From an uncultured Dokdonia sp. (GTDB taxonomy: Bacteria; Bacteroidota; Bacteroidia; Flavobacteriales; Flavobacteriaceae), in contig CAKZKZ010000758.1 of the NCBI GenBank assembly GCA_937124495.1, positions 1 through 5,472 of the forward strand: DNA of 5,472 nt, read 5' to 3'. A program made the translations under genes and the position numbers. The notes below the pieces were generated by a model that made no database searches, had not been told where the DNA came from, and saw only the letters and a list, made by a program, of their open reading frames with translations. Positions 1 through 5,472 of this stretch are shown piece after piece. How positions within the stretch are numbered: the first letter of the stretch is position 1; each line of letters begins with the position of its first letter.

Positions 1-11
1 AGTACTACTCT

Positions 12-35
12 AAAATAGAGCAATACTCTATTTTT
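12..35. terminator. AT-rich hairpin with T-run, possible bidirectional terminator
   Basis: AAAATAGAG (12-20) and CTCTATTTT (26-34) are perfect inverted repeats around the 5-base loop CAATA. The right arm runs into five Ts on the plus strand, and the minus strand ends in four Ts. This could end a plus-strand transcript entering from the left, or cmk transcription about 135 bases beyond its stop codon. The stem has only three G-C pairs, so it would be a weak terminator. The gene to the left is outside the window, so the direction cannot be settled. Confidence 0.4.
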
Positions 36-58
36 ATAACTGTCTACATGTTGTTTCT

Positions 59-81
59 TATGTATGTATGTATGTATGTAT
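59..81. repeat. TATG tetranucleotide microsatellite
   Basis: Period-4 repetition of TATG is unbroken over 23 bases, about 5.75 copies. It lies in non-coding sequence between the hairpin at 12-35 and the 3' end of cmk. Perfect tetranucleotide runs of this length are prone to slippage, so copy number may vary between strains. No reading frame that it could switch is visible here. Confidence 0.85.
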
Positions 82-138
82 TTACATATATACAGAAAAG
101 AATCTTTCCCTTTTTAACAGATTAAAAGACTTCTCAAA

Positions 139-173
139 AGCTAAAGACTAATAGCTAACGACTAATGACTAAA
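139..173. repeat. Degenerate 7-base tandem array at the cmk 3' end
   Basis: Five successive heptamers are AGCTAAA (139-145), GACTAAT (146-152), AGCTAAC (153-159), GACTAAT (160-166) and GACTAAA (167-173). All fit (A/G)(A/G)CTAAN, usually AGCTAAN or GACTAAN. The last copy contains the cmk stop codon (CTA on the plus strand, TAG on the coding strand). The array is therefore immediately downstream of cmk and defines its end. Short heptamer arrays in spacers are known from other bacteria such as cyanobacteria. Whether this one belongs to a genome-wide family cannot be seen here. Confidence 0.75.
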
Positions 174-861
174 CACGCTTAGCGATACGATCTTTTGCGA
201 GTTGTAGAATGGTGTGAAACTGATCGTCAATATTGGTTTCTGTATTGTCTATTTCTATAGCATCTACTGCTTTGACAAGTGGAGAATCTTTACGAGTCGT
301 ATCTATGGTGTCGCGTTCTATGACATTACTTAATACAGATCTATAGCTTACAGTATCTCCACGATCTAGAAGTTCGTTATAGCGCCTTTTAGCACGTTCT
401 TCTGCGCTTGCCGTCATAAATATTTTAAGTTCGGCATTAGGAAAAACAACCGTTCCAATATCACGACCATCCATCACAATTCCTTTTTCCTCCCCCATGC
501 GCTGTTGTTGTTCTACTAACTTTGCACGTACTTCAGATACGGTGGCAATAGGACTAACAAAAGAAGAAACTTCGAGCGTTCTAATGTAGCTTTCTACATT
601 TTCGCTGTTCAAACATACATCTGCTTTTCCTGTCGAGGCGTTTTTCACGAAAGTGATCTTAACATCATCTAACTTTTTAATAAGAGACTCTTTATCAAAA
701 AAACCGTCACTTATCATTCCTTTGCGCATTGCATAGAGCGTTACTGCACGATACATCGCACCCGTATCTACATAAATATAGTCAAGCCAGTCAGCGAGTT
801 GTTTTGCAACCGTACTTTTTCCTGTGGATGAATATCCGTCTATAGCGATAGTAATTTTCAC
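169..861 (-). CDS. cmk: Cytidylate kinase (CMP/dCMP kinase)
   Basis: This cytoplasmic enzyme transfers phosphate from ATP to CMP or dCMP, feeding CTP and dCTP synthesis and recycling CMP from RNA and lipid turnover. The 230-residue length matches the bacterial family (E. coli about 227). The P-loop GYSSTGKST is at residues 9-17, the nucleotide-site motif DTGAMYR at 32-38, and the family signature DGRDIGTVVFP at 131-141. R183 and R190, with D187 between them, have the spacing of the CMP- and phosphate-binding residues in E. coli Cmk. No key residue appears missing. The start is GTG (859-861). The in-frame TAA upstream is reached without any ATG, and the P-loop sits at the normal distance from this start. 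No Shine-Dalgarno sequence is visible, as is usual in Bacteroidota. It lies 167 bases downstream of porQ on the same strand with no convincing terminator between them, so co-transcription is possible. Identification is firm. Confidence 0.97.
   Translation of the reverse strand: MKITIAIDGYSSTGKSTVAKQLADWLDYIYVDTGAMYRAVTLYAMRKGMISDGFFDKESLIKKLDDVKITFVKNASTGKADVCLNSENVESYIRTLEVSSFVSPIATVSEVRAKLVEQQQRMGEEKGIVMDGRDIGTVVFPNAELKIFMTASAEERAKRRYNELLDRGDTVSYRSVLSNVIERDTIDTTRKDSPLVKAVDAIEIDNTETNIDDQFHTILQLAKDRIAKRV
642..662. repeat. Dispersed hairpin motif, copy 1 (inside cmk)
   Basis: TTTTCACGAAAGTGAT (642-657) followed by CTTAA. TCAC and GTGA can pair around a GAAA loop. The copy lies in the cmk coding region and encodes I-T-F-V-K (residues 69-73) on the minus strand. 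It matches the copy at 855-875 in 20 of 21 positions. Confidence 0.7.
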
Positions 862-875
862 GAAAGTGATATTAA
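855..875. repeat. Dispersed hairpin motif, copy 2 (cmk start codon)
   Basis: TTTTCACGAAAGTGAT (855-870) followed by ATTAA. On the coding strand of cmk the motif reads ATCACTTTCGTGAAAA, and the GTG within it (861-859) is the cmk start codon. It is in the same reading phase as the copy inside the gene. A hairpin here would cover the translation start. Confidence 0.7.
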
Positions 876-1028
876 GAATAGAATACGAATGTAGAAATTA
901 GAAGTGTAGGGATGAAATAATATGTCCTTTTTTATTAGGAATGTGTGGGATGATGGGTGATAGCTTTTACTGGAAGTCTGAAACTAGAAGGATGCAGAAT
1001 ACTAAAAATTTGGAATTTGTGATTTAGA

Positions 1029-2054
1029 TTACTGCAAATCGATATTCAATCCAAATAGACTACTTGCTGCAGCACTATTAAAACGCGCGTATGCGTAGTT
1101 AAAACGGATCTTATTGATCTTGATTCCAATACCTGCGCTAATCCCTGCAAAGCTTCGCTGATCAATAATACGTAGCTCCTCACTTCGTCTAAAGTTATAC
1201 CCTAATCGGATATTGAATCCGCTTTCTGGAAAAAGCTCTACTCCTACAATCGTATGACGAATCACATTATCCAAAATACCTATTTCTTCTCCCGTGGTAT
1301 TACCATCAAGATCGGTAATACCTCTTGCTTCATTCTCAAAGGCGATATTAAATAATTGAAGATTTTCAAAGGTAAGGTGCCATCGTATAGGCACATTAGG
1401 TACTATTTGAGAAATTCCAGCATCTATCTCTAAAGGGAGTTTTTCAAAAGTATCTACATACGGCGTAATTTGTGTTCCTAAATTACGAACCACAGCGGCA
1501 ATATTAAGATCCCACTTTTCATAATTATAAATAAAACCAAGATCTACGGCTACACCAGCAGATGAAAACTGTTCTAGTTTAGAAGTAATCAACTTTACAT
1601 TGGCTCCAACATGAAAATCTGTATATGGAATATTAGTAGCATACCCAAAAGACAAAGCGGCTTCTCCTCCTCCAAAATCTCCTGTTGGATTTCCGCTTTC
1701 ATCTCTTCCATCAAAGGTTCCGTAATTGATATAGGTAATTCCAGCGTGAATTACTTGCGTACGTCTGTCCCATAGATAGGCGTAACTTGCGGTACCATAA
1801 TTAATATCTGCTAGATAATTAACATAGTTTACAGACAATTGATTATCCATTCTATAATTGATACTGGCAGGATTATAAAGTGCCGAATCAGGATCATAAT
1901 CATAGTTTGTAATGACCTTACCTCCTAATGCTGCTTGTCTTGGTGATGTTGTTAGGTTTAGAAATTGGTAGGTAGCTCGACCTCCTAACTGTGCATGACA
2001 AAAGGTGGATATTAAAAATAGTACGAAAAATAAATATTTCTGCATGCAATTCAT
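1029..2054 (-). CDS. porQ: Type IX secretion system outer-membrane protein PorQ
   Basis: PorQ is a Bacteroidota-specific outer-membrane beta-barrel protein of the PorV/PorQ family. In Porphyromonas gingivalis it belongs with PorU, PorV and PorZ to the cell-surface attachment complex of the type IX secretion system. The N-terminus has a signal peptide: a lysine at position 6, a hydrophobic core at about 7-18, and likely cleavage after CHA at residue 21. The following cysteine context is not a proper lipobox. The mature protein begins with the recognisable PorQ opening QLGGRATYQFLNL (22-34), then SPRQAALGG (37-45) and DPDSALYNPA (54-63). The rest alternates aromatic and polar residues, as expected of beta strands. 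At 341 residues the length is normal. Methionines 1 and 4 are both possible starts, and Met4 would give the more usual signal peptide. The strong terminator after lon implies its own promoter. Family assignment rests on recognised sequence style, not a search. Confidence 0.9.
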   Translation of the reverse strand: MNCMQKYLFFVLFLISTFCHAQLGGRATYQFLNLTTSPRQAALGGKVITNYDYDPDSALYNPASINYRMDNQLSVNYVNYLADINYGTASYAYLWDRRTQVIHAGITYINYGTFDGRDESGNPTGDFGGGEAALSFGYATNIPYTDFHVGANVKLITSKLEQFSSAGVAVDLGFIYNYEKWDLNIAAVVRNLGTQITPYVDTFEKLPLEIDAGISQIVPNVPIRWHLTFENLQLFNIAFENEARGITDLDGNTTGEEIGILDNVIRHTIVGVELFPESGFNIRLGYNFRRSEELRIIDQRSFAGISAGIGIKINKIRFNYAYARFNSAAASSLFGLNIDLQ

Positions 2055-2092
2055 TCTAGTCTTTTATAGACTGTGTATTTTTTTTAGGATAC

Positions 2093-2121
2093 GAAATGTA
2101 CTATTTCAAAACGCATACAAG
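2093..2121 (-). promoter_or_regulatory. Candidate porQ promoter
   Basis: On the minus strand, CTTG (2121-2118) and TACATTTC (2100-2093) are separated by 17 bases. This resembles the Bacteroidota primary-sigma pattern TTTG / TAnnTTTG with one mismatch in each element. It lies between the lon terminator and the porQ start, about 40 bases before the start codon. Support is from pattern only. Confidence 0.3.
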
Positions 2122-2145
2122 TATAATATATTTTGACAGGAGCGT

Positions 2146-2179
2146 AAAATAAAAAGGACGAGAATATATTCTCGTCCTT
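2146..2179 (-). terminator. Intrinsic terminator of lon
   Basis: Positions 2154-2179 form a perfect 26-base palindrome. It folds as an 11-base-pair stem (AAGGACGAGAA with its complement) around the loop TATA. Read on the minus strand it is followed by TTTTATTTT (2154-2146), a good U-tract. It begins 22 bases after the lon stop codon and should separate lon from porQ transcription. In the plus direction there is no comparable T-run. Confidence 0.9.
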
Positions 2180-2201
2180 ACATTTGTTCTTATACTAAAA
2201 T

Positions 2202-4652
2202 TTAAAGTTTTTTAGCATTCTTTACTTTCTGTTTTGTAAGTGCTAGTTCCAACACTTCACTCATATCTTTTACATAGTGAAATGTGAGTCCTTTCAAGTA
2301 ATCTGCTTTGATCTCTTCTATGTCTCTTCTATTTTGCTCACATAAAAGAATCTCTTTTATTTTTGCACGTTTAGCGGCTAGAATTTTTTCTTTGATTCCT
2401 CCTACGGGTAATACTTTACCACGTAAGGTAATCTCCCCAGTCATCGCTAGACTCTTCTTTACTTTACGTTGTGTAAATAAAGAAACAAGTGAAGTAAGCA
2501 TAGTAATTCCTGCACTAGGACCATCTTTTGGTGTCGCTCCTTCTGGTACGTGAATATGCACATTATACTTACCTAGTACATCTGTATCAAGGCCTAGTAT
2601 TTCTGCATTTGCTTTGATATACTCCATAGCAATGGTCGCACTTTCCTTCATGACCTTTCCTAGGTTTCCTGTAATGGTAAGCAATCCTTTTCCTTTAGAT
2701 AAAGCAGATTCAATAAATAAAATATCACCTCCCACTCTCGTCCAAGCAAGTCCAGTCACCACACCTGCAACATCATTATTCTCATATTTACCACGTTCTA
2801 ATCGAGGTGGTCCTAATACTTCTATAACATCATCATTAGTTACTTTGACATTATATTCTTCTTCCATAGCGATGTTTTTTGCACCATAGCGTACCATTTT
2901 TGCTATTTGCTTTTCAAGGCCACGTACACCAGACTCACGCGTATATCCTTCCACAATTTTTTCAAGTTGTGGTTTTGCTATTTTGATCTGTGTATCATTC
3001 ATACCGTGCTCTTCTATTTGCTTTGGTAATAAATGACGCTTTCCTATTTCAATTTTTTCTTCAATCGTATATCCAGTTACATTAATGATCTCCATACGAT
3101 CACGTAATGCAGGTTGGATGGTATTTAAACTATTAGACGTTGCAATAAACATCACTTTAGAAAGGTCAAATCCCATTTCTAAAAAGTTATCATAAAAAGC
3201 ACTATTCTGCTCTGGATCTAATACTTCTAATAAAGCAGATGAAGGATCTCCTTGATTTCCTGCACTCAATTTATCAATCTCATCGAGTACAAATACAGGG
3301 TTGCTTGTTCCTGCTTTTTTAAGACTTTGAATAATACGTCCAGGCATAGCACCAATATACGTTTTACGATGCCCTCTGATCTCTGCTTCATCACGTAAGC
3401 CTCCTAAACTCATACGTACATACTCTCTTCCTAAGGCTTCTGCAATAGATTTCCCTAAAGAGGTTTTCCCTACTCCTGGAGGCCCGTACAAGCATAAGAT
3501 AGGTGACTTCATATCATTACGAAGTTTCAACACCGCTAGATATTCTATAATACGACGTTTTACATCGTCAAGACCATAATGATCACGATCTAGTATTTTT
3601 TTAGCACGTTTTAAGTCAAATTTATCTTTACTGAATTCATTCCAAGGTAAGTCTAAGAATAGATCTAGGTAATTACGCTGTATGCTATACTCCGCTACTT
3701 GCGGATTCATACGTTGCATCTTAGCCAGTTCTTTCTTAAAATGTTTAGCTATTTTTTCATCCCACTTTTTATCTTTAGAACGTATGCGCATTTCCTCTAT
3801 CTCATCTTCAGCAGAAACACCACCAAGCTCTTCTTGGATCGTTTTCATTTGTTGATGTAAGAAATACTCACGTTGCTGCTGACTCATGTCGCTTTGCACC
3901 TTATTCTGGATATCATTTTTAAGTTCCAGTTTTTGGCGCTCCATATCCATAAACGTTAGCGTTTCTAAAGCACGTTTATGAAGATCATTTACTTCTAACA
4001 ACTGTTGCTTCTCTGCAACGGTAAGATTCATATTAGAACTCACAAAGTTGATTAAAAACGAATCACTCTCAATATTCTTGATCGCAAAAGATGCTTCTGA
4101 AGGAATATTAGGAGAATCTTGTATAATTTGTAAAGACAAGTCACGTATAGAATCTATCGCCGCTTTGAATTCTTTATTCGCTTTTGTAGGACGCTTTTCT
4201 GGATACTCAGCAATACGCGCCATCATATATGGCTTTTCTGAAGTTACTTCTGTAATTTCAAAACGTTTCTTTCCTTGTATGATGACCGTTACATTCCCGT
4301 CAGGCATTTTAAGTACTCGTAAAATACGAGCCACCACACCTACTTTATGAATATCATCAGCTGTAGGGTTTTCTACCTCTTCATCCTTTTGAGCAACAAC
4401 TCCTACAATTTTCCCGCCTTTATTCGCTTCATCTATCAATTTGATAGACGTATCTCTTCCTGCAGAAATAGGAATTACAACGCCTGGAAAAAGTACCATA
4501 TTACGCAAAGGTAAAATAGGAATACTTTCAGGGAGTTCTTCTTTATTAATTGCCTCCTCATCTTCGGGAGTCATTAGGGGGATTAGCTCTGCATCTCCAT
4601 CTATTTCTTGCAATGACAATCTGTCAAGTGTTGTGAATTTTGGTTTTGCCAT
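2202..4652 (-). CDS. lon: ATP-dependent Lon protease (endopeptidase La)
   Basis: Lon is a hexameric cytoplasmic AAA+ serine protease that unfolds and degrades damaged and selected regulatory proteins. Domain order is complete over 816 residues. An acidic N-terminal extension (about 1-42) precedes the LON substrate-binding domain, which opens with IPILPLRNMVLFPG (44-57). A charged helical region (about 230-320) follows. The AAA+ module has Walker A GPPGVGKT (390-397), Walker B VFVLDEID (453-460), sensor-1 N507, a candidate arginine finger at R517/R519 and sensor-2 R577 in ESGVRGLE. The protease domain carries PKDGPSAG with catalytic S713, and GGIKEK with catalytic K756. Their 43-residue spacing equals that of E. 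coli S679/K722. E. coli Lon is 784 residues. The difference is mainly the N-terminal extension, which I believe is common in Bacteroidota. The ATG start gives MAKPKF. No Shine-Dalgarno sequence is evident. It is transcribed alone, divergent from the sigma gene, and ends in a strong terminator. Confidence 0.98.
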   Translation of the reverse strand: MAKPKFTTLDRLSLQEIDGDAELIPLMTPEDEEAINKEELPESIPILPLRNMVLFPGVVIPISAGRDTSIKLIDEANKGGKIVGVVAQKDEEVENPTADDIHKVGVVARILRVLKMPDGNVTVIIQGKKRFEITEVTSEKPYMMARIAEYPEKRPTKANKEFKAAIDSIRDLSLQIIQDSPNIPSEASFAIKNIESDSFLINFVSSNMNLTVAEKQQLLEVNDLHKRALETLTFMDMERQKLELKNDIQNKVQSDMSQQQREYFLHQQMKTIQEELGGVSAEDEIEEMRIRSKDKKWDEKIAKHFKKELAKMQRMNPQVAEYSIQRNYLDLFLDLPWNEFSKDKFDLKRAKKILDRDHYGLDDVKRRIIEYLAVLKLRNDMKSPILCLYGPPGVGKTSLGKSIAEALGREYVRMSLGGLRDEAEIRGHRKTYIGAMPGRIIQSLKKAGTSNPVFVLDEIDKLSAGNQGDPSSALLEVLDPEQNSAFYDNFLEMGFDLSKVMFIATSNSLNTIQPALRDRMEIINVTGYTIEEKIEIGKRHLLPKQIEEHGMNDTQIKIAKPQLEKIVEGYTRESGVRGLEKQIAKMVRYGAKNIAMEEEYNVKVTNDDVIEVLGPPRLERGKYENNDVAGVVTGLAWTRVGGDILFIESALSKGKGLLTITGNLGKVMKESATIAMEYIKANAEILGLDTDVLGKYNVHIHVPEGATPKDGPSAGITMLTSLVSLFTQRKVKKSLAMTGEITLRGKVLPVGGIKEKILAAKRAKIKEILLCEQNRRDIEEIKADYLKGLTFHYVKDMSEVLELALTKQKVKNAKKL

Positions 4653-4718
4653 AGTATATATACGCCACTATGTCACATTTCTGATGGACTAGGGGCTTTA
4701 TTTTTTTTAATTAATTAT

Positions 4719-4763
4719 CAGCGTATTACATTCCTATAGATACAAACCTACCTATATACGCTG
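4719..4763 (-). promoter_or_regulatory. Inverted repeat flanking a candidate lon -7 element
   Basis: CAGCGTAT (4719-4726) and ATACGCTG (4756-4763) form a perfect 8-base inverted repeat with a 29-base spacer. Inside it, on the minus strand, TAGGTTTG (4750-4743) is a perfect match to the Bacteroidota -7 consensus TAnnTTTG. I found no clear TTTG-type -33 element at the proper distance. Transcription from here would give a lon leader of roughly 80 bases. The arms could bind a regulator, but this is inferred only from symmetry and position. Confidence 0.35.
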
Positions 4764-4841
4764 TCTTGTGCATATAGAAGTCAATTGTTGTGCCAGTTTA
4801 TTATTTTAGAAAAGATGTTTTATTGTTTACAGGATTCTTTT

Positions 4842-4862
4842 TTACGCTTTCGCGAAAAGTAA
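4842..4862. repeat. Dispersed hairpin motif, copy 3 (CGC/GCG variant, minus orientation)
   Basis: On the minus strand this reads TTTTCGCGAAAGCGTAA (4858-4842). It is the same motif as the other copies, with G for A and C for T at the two paired positions. The hairpin CGC-GAAA-GCG is therefore kept. It also contains the self-complementary core TTTCGCGAAA (4848-4857). Confidence 0.6.
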
Positions 4863-5002
4863 TTCTACCAGTATCAAAGTATTATTTCACTAAAATATTT
4901 TAATAAACTACAACACAAAAAAAGAAAGAACTAATGATACCTACCACAAAACCAATAGCTTCACTATCTTTAAACAACGACTATTGTATACATTCAAAAT
5001 AT

Positions 5003-5020
5003 TTTTTCACGAAAGTGTAA
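5003..5020. repeat. Dispersed hairpin motif, copy 4 (upstream of the sigma gene)
   Basis: TTTTTCACGAAAGTG (5003-5017) followed by TAA, on the plus strand. The core is identical to the copies at 642 and 855. It shares the trailing GTAA with the minus-oriented copy at 4842-4862, with which it forms a divergent pair about 150 bases apart. It ends about 50 bases before the sigma gene start. Confidence 0.65.
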
Positions 5021-5070
5021 CAATTCAAAAAAGCACGCATCTTTATAACAGAATTAACCAAAACAATAAA

Positions 5071-5472
5071 GTGACACTAACCAATCGCGATATTACTGAT
5101 CTTATTCCCATGTGCAAACGTGGAGAGCAAAGTGCACAGCTAGAAGTCTACAACCGCTATTATAAAGCGATGTACAATACAGCTTTACACATTGTAAAAG
5201 ATACCGCCGAAGCAGAAGACGTCATGCAAGAAGCTTTTCTCAATGCATTTACAAAGCTAGATAGCTTTAAAGGAGAAGCAACATTTGGAAGTTGGTTAAA
5301 GCGCATTGTCGTCAATAAAAGCTTAAATAGCTATCAACGTATAAAACGACTAGATGAAACGCCTATAGAAGATCATTTATACCGTATTGAAGATGATGCA
5401 GACGGTATTGCAGAATGTGACTTAAGCCAAGTAAAAGCACAACAAGTTTTAAAAGCCATGGATACCCTTAAA
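5071..5472 (+). CDS. ECF-type RNA polymerase sigma factor, N-terminal part (cut by window end)
   Basis: This is a sigma-70 family factor of the extracytoplasmic-function type, which directs RNA polymerase to a dedicated promoter set. The 134 residues visible cover the N-terminus and region 2. AQLEVYNRYYKAMYNTALHIV (22-42) and AEAEDVMQEAFLNAF (46-60) are classic region 2.1/2.2. FKGEATFGSWLKRIVVNKSLN (66-86) covers the promoter -10-recognition part. An acidic linker (about 95-117) follows, and the start of region 4 is just reached at the window edge. I chose GTG at 5071 over ATG at 5110 because the intervening residues TLTNRDITDLIP match the usual start of Bacteroidota relatives. The frame stays open back to 4894 without an ATG, so the start is not certain. 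No Shine-Dalgarno sequence is visible. Region 4 and any anti-sigma gene lie beyond the window, so subgroup and regulon cannot be named. Confidence 0.92.
   Translation, partial: MTLTNRDITDLIPMCKRGEQSAQLEVYNRYYKAMYNTALHIVKDTAEAEDVMQEAFLNAFTKLDSFKGEATFGSWLKRIVVNKSLNSYQRIKRLDETPIEDHLYRIEDDADGIAECDLSQVKAQQVLKAMDTLK

Larger units (their letters stand above)
4653..5070. other. Divergent intergenic control region (lon / sigma factor)
   Basis: This 418-base AT-rich spacer must hold the promoters of lon (leftward) and the sigma gene (rightward). It contains the inverted repeat at 4719-4763, two copies of the 9-mer TATATACGC (4657-4665 and 4753-4761), two copies of the dispersed hairpin motif, and the palindrome TAAAATATTTTA (4891-4902). 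No RNA gene or riboswitch was recognised. There is no CIRCE-type heat-shock operator. A 28-codon ATG frame at 4934-5020 has no feature supporting it as a gene. Confidence 0.7.

Noticed and set aside
886..917. Possible cmk promoter, TTTC / TACATTCG with a 20-base spacer on the minus strand
   Set aside because: The two elements fit the Bacteroidota pattern only partly, and they coincide with the GAA-phase degenerate repeat, which would produce such matches by itself.
2308..2889. Plus-strand open frames opposite the 3' half of lon
   Set aside because: They lie antisense to conserved Lon protease-domain codons, have low-complexity translations without family features, and have no promoter or start context. 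They are shadows of lon.
4048..4692. Plus-strand open frames opposite the 5' part of lon
   Set aside because: They are antisense to the conserved LON-domain coding sequence with no recognisable protein features. The second merely extends past the lon start.
4780..4795. Sigma-54-like site TGGCAC-N5-TTGA on the minus strand upstream of lon
   Set aside because: The invariant GC at -12 is GA here, so the match is incomplete. It would give a leader of more than 110 bases, and no activator gene or site is visible. A single near-match in AT-rich DNA is expected by chance.
4934..5020. 28-codon ATG open frame before the sigma gene
   Set aside because: It is short, has no family or membrane or signal features, and its end lies inside the dispersed hairpin motif. 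A purine-rich stretch precedes it, but that is common in this AT-rich spacer.
5110..5112. ATG at 5110 as the sigma factor start
   Set aside because: The in-frame residues upstream (DITDLIP and neighbours) look like the normal N-terminus of related Bacteroidota ECF factors, so starting at 5110 would cut conserved sequence. GTG at 5071 was preferred.
1..5472. CRISPR array, insertion sequence, tRNA or rRNA, prophage or toxin-antitoxin genes
   Set aside because: No spaced direct repeats of CRISPR length, terminal inverted repeats with a transposase, RNA-gene signatures or phage proteins are visible on either strand.

Overview
The window looks like chromosomal DNA from a marine-type member of the Flavobacteriaceae (Bacteroidota). 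The evidence is the type IX secretion gene porQ, the AT-rich spacers, the absence of clear Shine-Dalgarno sequences before the starts, and protein styles typical of the family. Any genus (a Dokdonia/Krokinobacter-like organism comes to mind) is an impression, not something the sequence proves.

Layout: three genes lie on the minus strand and read leftwards: lon (2202-4652), porQ (1029-2054) and cmk (169-861). A fourth gene, an ECF-type sigma factor, starts at 5071 on the plus strand, diverges from lon and runs off the right edge. Positions 1-168 hold no gene I can identify. They contain a hairpin, a TATG microsatellite and a degenerate heptamer array that runs into the cmk stop codon. Positions 4653-5070 (418 bases) are the divergent control region between lon and the sigma gene, with several repeats and candidate promoter parts.

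Function: Cmk phosphorylates CMP and dCMP for nucleic-acid precursor supply. PorQ is an outer-membrane part of the type IX secretion machinery. Lon is the ATP-dependent quality-control protease of the cytoplasm. The sigma factor redirects RNA polymerase to an unknown regulon. A strong intrinsic terminator after lon indicates that porQ is transcribed separately. porQ and cmk may be co-transcribed, because no convincing terminator separates them.

I found no previously undescribed protein system. The least explained signal is a small dispersed repeat, TTTC-R-CGAAAG-Y-G, present four times. The two variable bases change together so that a short hairpin with a GAAA loop is preserved. One copy provides the GTG start codon of cmk.
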